A DNA stretch of 64,000 nucleotides, from positions 1-64,000 of the forward strand of contig JAYRVH010000089.1 of the NCBI GenBank assembly GCA_041918615.1. Reading direction: 5' to 3'. The stretch is from JAEUJM01 sp041918615. Lineage in GTDB: Bacteria > Actinomycetota > Acidimicrobiia > Acidimicrobiales > DATDAH01. The translations under genes and the position numbers were made by a program. Under the pieces are notes generated by a model. The model ran no database searches, had not been told where the DNA came from, and saw only the letters and a program-made list of their open reading frames with translations. The first letter of the stretch is position 1, and the number at the start of each line of letters is the position of its first letter. This document shows positions 7,423 through 14,541 of this stretch, one piece after another.

Positions 7423-8403
7423 TTACACCCTTTCTGCGATCGCGTCGCCGATGTCGCTGGTTGAGCCTTCGAGCACCGAGGGGTCGGCGCACGCCTTGCG
7501 GATGCGGGCGGCGGCATCGCCCTCGCCCAGGAAGTCGAGCATCATCGCCGAGGACAGCACCGCCGCGGTGGGGTTGGCGGTGCCCGTGCCCGCGATGTCG
7601 GGCGCCGAGCCGTGCACCGGCTCGAACATGGAGGGCCCGGTGCGGTCGGGGTTCAGGTTGGCCGACGCCGCGAACCCGATGCCCCCCGACACGGCACCAC
7701 CCAGGTCGGTGAGGATGTCGCCGAAGAGGTTGTCGGTGACGATCACGTCGTAGCGCTCGGGCGACTCGACGAAGTAGATGCAGGCGGCGTCGACGTGGTG
7801 GTAGGCGGTCCCGACGTCGGGGAACTCGGTGGCGACCTCGTCGAAGGCGCGCTGCCACAGGTCGCCCGCGAACGTGAGCACGTTGGTCTTGTGCACGAGG
7901 GTGAGGTGACGGACCGGTCGGCTGTCCGCCAGGGCGAAGGCGTAGCGCACGCAACGCTCGACACCCATCCGGGTGTTCACCGACCCTTGGGTGGCGATCT
8001 CGTGGGGCGTGCCCTTGCGCAGGAAGCCGCCCTCGCCGGCGTAGGTGCCCTCGGTGTTCTCGCGGACGACGAGCATGTCGATGTCACGCTCGGGGTACAG
8101 GAAGGGGCGGAGGTTGACGTACAGGTCGAGGTCGAAGCGCATCTTCAACAGCAGGCCGCGTTCGATCACGCCCGGCGGCACGCCCGGCGAGCCGACCGCG
8201 CCCAACAGGAGCGCGTCGAGGCCGCGCCACTCGTCGACCACCGAGTCGGACAGCACCTCGCCGTCACGCAGGTAGCGGGCCCCACCCAGGTCGTAGTCGA
8301 CCGTGTCGAGCGGGACGCCGGCGGCGCGCACGACCTTGAGGGCCTCGGCGGTGACCTCGGGGCCGATGCCGTCGCCGCCGATGACGCCGATGGTGTGACT
8401 CAT
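7423..8403 (-). CDS. leuB: 3-isopropylmalate dehydrogenase
   Basis: A 326-residue NAD-dependent decarboxylating dehydrogenase, the third committed step of leucine synthesis. The ATG at 8403 starts SHTIGVIGGDGIGPEVTAEA, the family N-terminus. VVRENTEGTYAGEGG and the Mg2+-binding signature DNLFGDILTDLGG follow, then the NAD-binding HGSAPDIAGTGTANP. It is the first structural gene of a leuB-ilvE-cimA operon with a BCAA leader peptide 129 bases upstream. A five-codon frame (8400-8417) overlaps its start as ATGA but has no convincing ribosome site. Confidence 0.96.
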   Translation of the reverse strand: MSHTIGVIGGDGIGPEVTAEALKVVRAAGVPLDTVDYDLGGARYLRDGEVLSDSVVDEWRGLDALLLGAVGSPGVPPGVIERGLLLKMRFDLDLYVNLRPFLYPERDIDMLVVRENTEGTYAGEGGFLRKGTPHEIATQGSVNTRMGVERCVRYAFALADSRPVRHLTLVHKTNVLTFAGDLWQRAFDEVATEFPDVGTAYHHVDAACIYFVESPERYDVIVTDNLFGDILTDLGGAVSGGIGFAASANLNPDRTGPSMFEPVHGSAPDIAGTGTANPTAAVLSSAMMLDFLGEGDAAARIRKACADPSVLEGSTSDIGDAIAERV

Positions 8404-8455
8404 CTCGAACCGATCATGGTCTGTCGAACTGCTCCTGTGGGCTGAAACCGTCGCT

Positions 8456-8489
8456 GAAAACGAGGAAACCGCCCACCAGGGTGGACGGT
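8456..8489 (-). terminator. Attenuator terminator of leuB-ilvE-cimA
   Basis: On the minus strand 8489-8481 pairs with 8476-8468 (9 bp, one G-U, loop CCTG). It is followed by TTTCCTCGTTTT. It lies between the leader peptide and leuB and would stop transcription when Leu/Val/Ile-tRNAs are plentiful. Confidence 0.65.
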
Positions 8490-8494
8490 CGAAA

Positions 8495-8532
8495 GCGCAC
8501 TCCGGGACCCAAGGCGATGGGCCGGTGTGCGC
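8495..8532 (-). promoter_or_regulatory. Leader hairpin overlapping the stop codon of the leuB leader peptide
   Basis: GCGCAC-A-CCGG pairs with CCGG-A-GTGCGC (10 pairs around one A/A mismatch, 16-nt loop). The stem begins in the last base of the leader stop codon. The same arrangement is seen in the ilvB and leuA leaders. This hairpin would be blocked or opened by a ribosome stalled on the Val-Val-Ile-Ile codons. Confidence 0.6.
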
Positions 8533-8570
8533 TACGGAATGATGACTACGGCGTGGAGGCGGCGTGGCAT
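8532..8570 (-). CDS. leuB operon leader peptide MPRRLHAVVIIP
   Basis: A 12-codon frame ending with Leu, then GTA GTC ATC ATT (Val-Val-Ile-Ile), Pro and TAG. Eight bases separate the ATG from the proposed -10 box, so the message would be nearly leaderless. It is followed by two hairpins, the second a terminator, before leuB. The arrangement is the classic ribosome-mediated attenuator, here sensing several branched-chain amino acids at once. That fits an operon serving both Leu and Ile synthesis. Confidence 0.75.
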   Translation of the reverse strand: MPRRLHAVVIIP

Positions 8571-8578
8571 TGAGGGTC

Positions 8579-8607
8579 AGTCTCGGCCGTCCCCGCCCAA
8601 ACGTCAA
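8579..8607 (-). promoter_or_regulatory. Promoter of the leuB-ilvE-cimA operon
   Basis: -35 TTGACG (8602-8607), a 17-base spacer, and -10 GAGACT (8579-8584, matching the A and last T of TAnnnT). The leader ATG follows after 8 bases. The leuA and ilvB leaders have the same spacing. Confidence 0.6.
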
Positions 8608-8623
8608 CCCGATATCGCCTCGA

Positions 8624-8629
8624 TAGCCT
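8624..8629 (+). promoter_or_regulatory. Probable -10 box of a leaderless greA message
   Basis: TAGCCT lies 6 bases before the greA ATG, so transcription would start at or next to the A of the start codon. No ribosome-binding site is seen before this ATG, which fits a leaderless mRNA, common in actinobacteria. No convincing -35 is visible. Confidence 0.45.
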
Positions 8630-8635
8630 CTCGCG

Positions 8636-9106
8636 ATGGCTCAGACGCACTATCTCTCACAGGCGGCCTACGACCGCCTCGAGGCCGAGCACCTCGATCT
8701 CACCACCCGGTGGCGCATCGACATCGCCCGGAAGATCGAAGTCGCTCGCGAGATGGGCGACCTCAAGGAGAACGGCGACTACCACGCCGCCAAAGAGGAG
8801 CAGGGCAAGACCGAGGCCCGCATCCGGCACCTGGCGGCGCTGATGGAGATCGCCGAGATCGTCGACGACAACCAGGCCACCGACACGGTGCAGGGCGGCT
8901 CGGTGGTGACCGTCACCTACGAGGGCGACGACGAGGAGGAGAAGTTCCTCATCGGGTCCATCGAGGAGCGCCGAGACGACGTCGAGGTCATCTCGCCCAT
9001 GTCACCGCTCGGTGAGGCCCTCATGGGCGGCGCCCCCGGCGACGAGGTCAGCTACGAGGCTCCCGGCGGAACGCTCACCGTCACCATCGTCGCCGTCGAG
9101 GGCTGA
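8636..9106 (+). CDS. greA: Transcription elongation factor GreA
   Basis: A 156-residue factor that enters the RNA polymerase secondary channel and stimulates cleavage of backtracked RNA. The N-terminal coiled coil contains the signature MGDLKENGDYHAAKEEQG (about residues 41-58), with the acidic tip that positions Mg2+. The C-terminal FKBP-like domain ends with the usual SPLGEALMGGAPGDEV pattern. It is divergent from the leuB operon across 232 bases. The frame after its TGA runs on without a stop into the alpha/beta hydrolase. Confidence 0.96.
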   Translation: MAQTHYLSQAAYDRLEAEHLDLTTRWRIDIARKIEVAREMGDLKENGDYHAAKEEQGKTEARIRHLAALMEIAEIVDDNQATDTVQGGSVVTVTYEGDDEEEKFLIGSIEERRDDVEVISPMSPLGEALMGGAPGDEVSYEAPGGTLTVTIVAVEG

Positions 9107-9178
9107 ACCACGGCCATCGCCTCGCCCCCCACCCCCAACCCGGCGCCCACCCCGGCGCCCACCCCGGCCGCCCCGCCC

Positions 9179-10078
9179 CTGATCCCGGGCAAAGCGCTGC
9201 ACCTCCCCGGGCGGGGCACCACGTTCGTCCGCCATGCGCCGGGACCACCCGGCGCACCCACGGTGCTCCTCCTGCACGGGTGGACCGCGAGCGCGGACCT
9301 CAACTGGTTCCCCGAGTACGGGCCCCTCTCCGAGCGGTACTCGGTGCTCGCCATCGACCACCGGGGCCATGGCCGTGGCATCCGCCCGCAGGGCCGGTTC
9401 CGCCTGGCCGACTGCGCCGACGACGCGGCCGCGGCCTGCGCCGCCCTCGGCATAGAGCAGGTCATCGCGGTCGGCTACTCGATGGGCGGGCCCATCGCGC
9501 AGCTGCTCTGGCACCGCCACCGCCGGCTCGTGCGGGGCCTGGTGCTGTGCGCCACGGCCCGCAACTTCCGCGGGCGACCCGTCGAGCGCGTGTGGTTCCG
9601 GGCGCTCGGCGGCCTGTCCACCGTGGTGCGCAACACACCGTCGTCGTGGCGTCGCCGCGCCGCGCTCCGGTTCCTCGAGGGGCGCACCGGCGAAGGCCAT
9701 TACGGCGACTGGGCCATCCAGGAGTTCGCCCGCGGTGACGCTGGGGCGATCATCGAGGCGGGCTCGGCCCTGGGCCACTTCAGCTCGCACGAGTGGATCG
9801 GCGAGGTCGACGTGCCCACGTCGGTGGTGCTCACCGAGCGTGACGAGGTCGTCCCGCCCCGCCGTCAGCGCAAGCTGGCCGACGCCATCCCGGGGGCCAC
9901 GGTCCACGCCATCGACGGCGACCACACCTGTTGCGTCAACCACCCCGAGTTGTTCATCCCCGCCCTGCTGGCGGCGTGCGACGACGCCTCGGCCGACCCC
10001 CGAACCCGTCCTGGCCCCCGAGGTGCACCGGCCGCCGGCGCACCGCCCCCCGGGAGCGGCGCTACCGCGACACCGTGA
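9179..10078 (+). CDS. Alpha/beta hydrolase with unclear start
   Basis: The fold is clear: the oxyanion motif LLLHGWTAS, the nucleophile elbow GYSMGG, the acid in LTERDEVVPP and the catalytic His in DGDHTCC. Lipases, esterases, lactonases and peroxidases share this plan, so the substrate is unknown. The conserved part begins before the first GTG (9263). Between the greA stop (9106) and 9263 this frame has no ATG, GTG or TTG, only CTG codons at 9179 and 9197. The start given is therefore a guess. The linker from 9125 is rich in Pro, Thr and Ala, with a 12-base tandem repeat. The 3' end overlaps ppx by 17 bases, convergently. Confidence 0.75.
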   Translation: MIPGKALHLPGRGTTFVRHAPGPPGAPTVLLLHGWTASADLNWFPEYGPLSERYSVLAIDHRGHGRGIRPQGRFRLADCADDAAAACAALGIEQVIAVGYSMGGPIAQLLWHRHRRLVRGLVLCATARNFRGRPVERVWFRALGGLSTVVRNTPSSWRRRAALRFLEGRTGEGHYGDWAIQEFARGDAGAIIEAGSALGHFSSHEWIGEVDVPTSVVLTERDEVVPPRRQRKLADAIPGATVHAIDGDHTCCVNHPELFIPALLAACDDASADPRTRPGPRGAPAAGAPPPGSGATATP

Positions 10079-11627
10079 ACCGCACCTCGCGGGCGAGGAC
10101 GGCCTCGAGCAGGCCCTTGCTCTCGTCGGCGGTGTAGAGCTCGAGCGAGAGGTCGGCTCCGGCCTGCGGCGTCACGACCAACGCCACGGCCCCACCCGCT
10201 TCCCCGGCCTCGTCCGCGTGGCGTGCCCGGCGCACCGACGCCACGAGGCCCGAGTGCGTGCGATCGAGGGCGATCGCCACCCGCAGGATGCCCGCCAGCG
10301 TGCGCACGACCTGCTGGTCGTCCTCGTTCAGGCGGGCGAACTCGGCGTGCTTGCCCTTGGGCGCGCTCTTGCGGTGGTAGCGCGCCACCTGGGCGATGAG
10401 CTCGATCTCGCGGTCGGTGAAGCCGGTGAGGTGCTCCGAGTTCCGGATCACGTAGTACGAGTGCTTGTGGTGCTGGGCGTGCGACACGAACAGGCCCACG
10501 TTCGCGAGGAGGGCCGCCCCTTCGAGATACTCCCGTGACGTGTCGTCGAGGCCGTGCAGCTCGGCGGTCTCGTCGAAGATGGCGAGCGCCAGGGCCGACA
10601 CCCGGGCCGAGTGCTCGGGGTCCTCGTCCATGAGCTCGGCGAGGTGGTCGACACTGCGGCGGCGCAGATCGCTCAGGTGGTGCAGCGACCGGCCCCGGGA
10701 GCGCTGGATGGTGTCGAGCAGCACGCCTTCCCGCAGGGCGTAGTCCGACACGAGCATGGACTCGACCCCGAGCGCCGCCACCACCTGTTCGAGGATCAGG
10801 GCACCCCCGAGGATGATGTCGGCGCGGGACGCGTCGAGCCCCGGGATCCGGCGCCGCTTGACGACGGTGTCGGCGGCCAGCAGGACCTCGATGGCCTGCG
10901 CCAGCTCGTCGGCGGTGAACGAGAAGTTGTTGAACGTCTGCGGCGCGGGATCGCCCCGTGCCGACCGCACCATGGCCGCCACGGCGAGCACCGTGCCCGA
11001 GCTGCCGACCGCTACCTCGAACCCGTGACGCCTGATCTCGCGGGCGAACGACGCCAGCGAGGCGCTGACGTACCGCCGGCAGGCCTCCACAGACGATCTG
11101 GTGATGCGGCGGTCTGGGAAGAACCTGCTCGTGAGCCGGATGGCGCCGAGCTTCATGCTGCGGGCGGCGAGGGCCTCGCCCCGCTCGCCCACCAGCAACT
11201 CGGTGCTCCCGCCGCCGATGTCGACGAGCAGCGAGCGGCGGTCGAACACGGGCACCGCCTGCAACACCCCGAGGTGGATGAGGCGGGCCTCCTCGAACCC
11301 CGAGATCACCTCGACGTCGATGCCCGCCTCTTCCCATGCCCTGCGCACGAAGGTGGACCGGTTCTGCGCCTCGCGGACGGCGCTGGTGGCGACCGCCCGG
11401 ATCGGGGCGTCGGCGACGTCGGCGACCTGACGGAACCGGCGGAGGGCGTCGATGGCACGGTCGATGGCCGCCGGTGAGAGCCGCTTCATCTCGCCCTGGC
11501 CGGAGCCCAGGCGCACCGCCTCCTTCTCGCGGCCGACGACCTCGAACCGCCCGTCGTCGTCGGCGCGGGCCACGACGAGGTGCACCGAGTTGGTGCCGAT
11601 GTCGATCGCCGCCAGGTTGTGGCTCAC
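10062..11627 (-). CDS. Ppx/GppA family phosphatase with HD-like C-terminus
   Basis: A 521-residue exopolyphosphatase or guanosine pentaphosphate phosphatase. The first 300 residues form the ASKHA fold: AAIDIGTNSVHLVVA at the N-terminus, ATSAVREAQNR, VISGFEEARLI, VDIGGGSTELLVG and GSSGTVLAVA. The rest is the HD-domain-like helical region (LLANVGLFVSHAQHHKHSYYVI). The family hydrolyses polyphosphate or pppGpp. Sequence alone does not decide which. It overlaps the IclR-type gene by 4 bases. Confidence 0.9.
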   Translation of the reverse strand: MSHNLAAIDIGTNSVHLVVARADDDGRFEVVGREKEAVRLGSGQGEMKRLSPAAIDRAIDALRRFRQVADVADAPIRAVATSAVREAQNRSTFVRRAWEEAGIDVEVISGFEEARLIHLGVLQAVPVFDRRSLLVDIGGGSTELLVGERGEALAARSMKLGAIRLTSRFFPDRRITRSSVEACRRYVSASLASFAREIRRHGFEVAVGSSGTVLAVAAMVRSARGDPAPQTFNNFSFTADELAQAIEVLLAADTVVKRRRIPGLDASRADIILGGALILEQVVAALGVESMLVSDYALREGVLLDTIQRSRGRSLHHLSDLRRRSVDHLAELMDEDPEHSARVSALALAIFDETAELHGLDDTSREYLEGAALLANVGLFVSHAQHHKHSYYVIRNSEHLTGFTDREIELIAQVARYHRKSAPKGKHAEFARLNEDDQQVVRTLAGILRVAIALDRTHSGLVASVRRARHADEAGEAGGAVALVVTPQAGADLSLELYTADESKGLLEAVLAREVRFTVSR

Positions 11628-12340
11628 CGCTCACCCACCCGCTTCGCGGGGCCGTTCGGTTCCCGCCCGTGAGGACCCCGCTCGTGAGGACCCCGGAGGC
11701 CGGCGGCCTGCTCGACGGCGGCTGCCGCCCGCACCACCGCCTCGCCGTAGCGCCCGCCCGGGTCGGCCCCGGTGCGGTCGAGCGGGCCCGACACGCTGAC
11801 GGCGGCGACCACCCGTCCGTCGGCCGCCCTGACGGGGGCGCTGACCGAGGCCACGCCCGCCTCGCGCTCGGCCACGCTGGCGACCCACGGCCCGGGCGGG
11901 TCGTCGGTGAGGACCCGCCCGGCCGAGCCCCGGTCCAACGGCAGCGCGGCGCCCATGGCCACGATCGTACGCAGCCCGTGTGGCGACTCGAGTGCCGCCA
12001 CGCACACGCGGCGATCGCCCTCGCGCACGTACAGCTGCACGCTCTCCCCCGTCGCGTCGCGGAGGGCGGCCAGGGCCGGCCCGGCGGCCTCGGCCACCGG
12101 CAGCAGGTCGGCCGCGGCCCGCCCGAGCGCGACGAGCCGCAGACCGGGAGCGAACTGCCCCTGGTCGGTCCGCCGGACGAGCCCGTGGGACTCGAGCGCC
12201 GTGGCCAGGCGGTAGGCCGTGGCCCGCGAGAGGCCGGTGCCGGCCACCAGCTCGGCCAGGGTCATGGGCTGACGCTCGAGGGCGTCGAGAACGAGAACCG
12301 CCTTGTCGAGCGTGCCCACCCCGCGTACACTGCGTTCCAC
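11624..12340 (-). CDS. IclR-family regulator divergent from leuCD
   Basis: A 238-residue regulator with an N-terminal winged helix (TLAELVAGTGLSRATAYRLATALESHGLV, residues 27-55) and the IclR effector domain. The start is a GTG at 12340. It is divergent from leuC with 55 bases between. In streptomycetes and corynebacteria the IclR protein in this position (NdgR/LtbR) controls leuCD, so the same role is likely here. The C-terminus is a low-complexity Pro/Gly/Arg tail. The palindrome at 12346-12359 is the probable operator for both genes. Confidence 0.88.
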   Translation of the reverse strand: MERSVRGVGTLDKAVLVLDALERQPMTLAELVAGTGLSRATAYRLATALESHGLVRRTDQGQFAPGLRLVALGRAAADLLPVAEAAGPALAALRDATGESVQLYVREGDRRVCVAALESPHGLRTIVAMGAALPLDRGSAGRVLTDDPPGPWVASVAEREAGVASVSAPVRAADGRVVAAVSVSGPLDRTGADPGGRYGEAVVRAAAAVEQAAGLRGPHERGPHGREPNGPAKRVGER

Positions 12341-12345
12341 AAGGC

Positions 12346-12359
12346 GAGACTATCGTCTC
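12346..12359. promoter_or_regulatory. Palindromic operator between the IclR gene and leuC
   Basis: GAGAC-TATC-GTCTC is a perfect inverted repeat with a 4-base centre. It lies 5 bases from the regulator's start and 36 from leuC. Its size and symmetry suit an IclR-type dimer. A regulator bound there could control both directions. Confidence 0.6.
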
Positions 12360-12395
12360 ACTATTCGGGACACAAGGACCAGGGGACGAGGCAGC

Positions 12396-13811
12396 ATGGC
12401 ACCGAGAACGCTGAGCGAGAAGATCTGGGACCGCCACGTCGCCCACGCAGGCGCGGGCGACGGCGACCCGGACCTCCTCTACATCGACCTCCACCTGGTC
12501 CACGAGGTCACCTCGCCCCAGGCCTTCGACGGCCTCCGCCTCGCCGGGCGGGCGGTACGCCGCCCCGACCTCACGGTGGCCACCGAGGACCACAACGTGC
12601 CGACCACCGACATCGACCAGCCCATCGCCGATCCCGTCTCGCGCAAGCAGATCGAGGTGCTCCGGGCCAACTGCGCCGAGTTCGGCATCACGCTGTACCC
12701 CATGGGCGACCCCGGCCAGGGCATCGTCCACGTGATCGGCCCCGAGAAGGGCCTGACCCAGCCCGGCATGACCATCGTCTGTGGCGACAGCCACACCTCC
12801 ACCCACGGGGCGTTCGGCGCGCTGGCATTCGGCATCGGCACGAGCGAGGTCGAGCACGTGCTCGCCACCCAGACGCTGCCCCAGCAACGGGCCGGCACCA
12901 TGGCGGTGAACGTGGACGGCGATCTGCCCGCCGGGGTGACCGCGAAGGACGTGATCCTGGCCATCATCGGGCGCATCGGCACCGGCGGGGGCATCGGATC
13001 GGTCATCGAGTACCGCGGCTCGGCCATCCGCGCCCTCTCGATGGAGGGCCGCATGACGATCTGCAACATGTCGATCGAAGCCGGGGCGCGAGCCGGGCTC
13101 GTGGCTCCGGACGACACCACGTTCGCCTACCTCGAGGGCCGTCAGTTCTCCCCGTCTCCCTCCGAGTGGGAGGCCGCCCTGGACGACTGGCGCTCGCTCC
13201 CCACCGACGACGGGGCCACGTTCGACAAGGAAGTCACCCTGGACGCCACCGCTCTCAGCCCCCACGTGTCGTGGGGCACCAACCCGGCGCAGGTGATCCC
13301 GCTCGGCGACGCCATCCCCGACCCCAGCAGCTTCGCCGAGGCGAGCCAACGCGAGTCGGCACAGCGGGCGCTCGACTACATGGGCCTCACCGCGGGCACG
13401 CCGATGCGCGAGGTGCCGGTCGACACGGTCTTCATCGGCTCGTGCACCAACTCGCGCATCGAGGACCTGCGGGCGGCGGCGGCCGTCGTGGCGGGCCGCC
13501 ACGTGAAGGACGGCATGCGGGCCCTGGTGGTGCCCGGCTCGTTCATGGTGCGCGACCAGGCCGAGGCCGAGGGGCTCGACCGGGTCTTCACCGCCGCCGG
13601 CTTCGACTGGCGCCAGCCGGGCTGCTCGATGTGCCTGGCCATGAACCCCGACAAGCTGGCCGTGGGCGAGCGCGCCGCATCGACGAGCAACCGCAACTTC
13701 GAGGGACGCCAGGGCCGGGGCGGCCGCACCCATCTGGTCTCCCCCGCCGTCGCCGCGGCCACCGCAGTGGCCGGCACCTTCTCCACCCCCGACGATCTGG
13801 AGGCCAACTGA
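12396..13811 (+). CDS. leuC: 3-isopropylmalate dehydratase large subunit
   Basis: A 471-residue aconitase-family subunit that with LeuD isomerises 2- to 3-isopropylmalate through a [4Fe-4S] cluster. The ATG at 12396 follows an AGGGGACGAGG ribosome site. The cluster cysteines are in GSCTNSRIEDL and QPGCSMCLAMN. CGDSHTSTHGAFGALAFGIGTSEVEHVL is the other family signature. leuD follows with a TGATG overlap. Control is probably by the divergent IclR protein and not by attenuation; no leader peptide was found upstream. Confidence 0.97.
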   Translation: MAPRTLSEKIWDRHVAHAGAGDGDPDLLYIDLHLVHEVTSPQAFDGLRLAGRAVRRPDLTVATEDHNVPTTDIDQPIADPVSRKQIEVLRANCAEFGITLYPMGDPGQGIVHVIGPEKGLTQPGMTIVCGDSHTSTHGAFGALAFGIGTSEVEHVLATQTLPQQRAGTMAVNVDGDLPAGVTAKDVILAIIGRIGTGGGIGSVIEYRGSAIRALSMEGRMTICNMSIEAGARAGLVAPDDTTFAYLEGRQFSPSPSEWEAALDDWRSLPTDDGATFDKEVTLDATALSPHVSWGTNPAQVIPLGDAIPDPSSFAEASQRESAQRALDYMGLTAGTPMREVPVDTVFIGSCTNSRIEDLRAAAAVVAGRHVKDGMRALVVPGSFMVRDQAEAEGLDRVFTAAGFDWRQPGCSMCLAMNPDKLAVGERAASTSNRNFEGRQGRGGRTHLVSPAVAAATAVAGTFSTPDDLEAN

Positions 13812-14404
13812 TGGAAGCCGTCACCGTGGTCAGCGGCACCGCCGTCCCCCTCGACCGGTCCGACGTGGACACCGACCAGATCATCCCGAGCGACTGGCTC
13901 AAGCGGGTCGAGCGCACCGGCTTCGGCGCCGGCCTCTTCTCCGAGTGGCGGGACGACCGCGACTTCGTGATGAACCAGCCCGAGTACGCGGGCGCCTCGA
14001 TCCTGGTCGCGGGCGCCAACTTCGGCACGGGGTCGTCGCGTGAGCACGCCGTCTGGGCGATCATGGACCACGGCTTCCAGGCCGTCATCTCACCCCGCTT
14101 CGCCGACATCTTCCGCAACAACTGCACCAAGAACGGCCTGGTGCCAGTGCAGGTGAGCGACGCGCTCGGCCGCCGGTTGCTCGACGCGGTGACCGCCGAT
14201 CCCACCCTCGAGATCACCGTCGACGTCGACCGGCGCACCGTCTCGGTCGCCGCCCTTGGGATCGAAGAGGCGTTCCCCCTCGACCTCGCCACCCGCGAGC
14301 GCTTCCTCGAGGGCCTCGACGACATCGCCATCACCCTCCGCTCGGCCGACGACATCGACACCTACGAAGCAGCCCGTCCCGCGTATCTCCCCAGCACGCG
14401 CTGA
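13811..14404 (+). CDS. leuD: 3-isopropylmalate dehydratase small subunit
   Basis: A 197-residue swivel-domain subunit, partner of LeuC. DVDTDQIIPSDWLKRVERTGFG near the N-terminus and GANFGTGSSREHAVWA (substrate-binding loop) are diagnostic. The ATG overlaps the leuC stop by one base (TGATG), so translation is coupled. The last codons and the stop are part of a 19-base tandem duplication (14387-14424). Confidence 0.97.
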   Translation: MEAVTVVSGTAVPLDRSDVDTDQIIPSDWLKRVERTGFGAGLFSEWRDDRDFVMNQPEYAGASILVAGANFGTGSSREHAVWAIMDHGFQAVISPRFADIFRNNCTKNGLVPVQVSDALGRRLLDAVTADPTLEITVDVDRRTVSVAALGIEEAFPLDLATRERFLEGLDDIAITLRSADDIDTYEAARPAYLPSTR

Positions 14405-14424
14405 ACTCCCCAGGACGCGCTGAA
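14387..14424 (+). repeat. 19-base tandem duplication across the leuD stop codon
   Basis: CTCCCCAGCACGCGCTGAA (14387-14405) is repeated as CTCCCCAGGACGCGCTGAA (14406-14424), with one mismatch. The first copy contains the leuD stop; the second repeats the same frame end, since 19 is not a multiple of three but the copy is untranslated. It looks like replication slippage. Confidence 0.8.
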
Positions 14425-14541
14425 CTGCTCGCAGCGCCCCAGCGACCGCCGGCCCGTTCCCTGAACACGATCGCCGAGCCGGCAGCCGGCCTGTGTGGCC
14501 AGAACAGGGGCGGGGGCACGGCCGGCCCGTAACCTCGGCGT

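Noticed and set aside
8400..8417. Five-codon frame MIGSR overlapping the leuB start as ATGA.
   Set aside because: The only AGGAG upstream is too far away, and the frame has no branched-chain amino acid pattern beyond one Ile. It is probably chance.
9141..9166. 12-base tandem repeat GGCGCCCACCCC behind greA.
   Set aside because: Low-complexity Pro/Thr linker sequence with only two units; noted within the hydrolase entry and not as a separate element.
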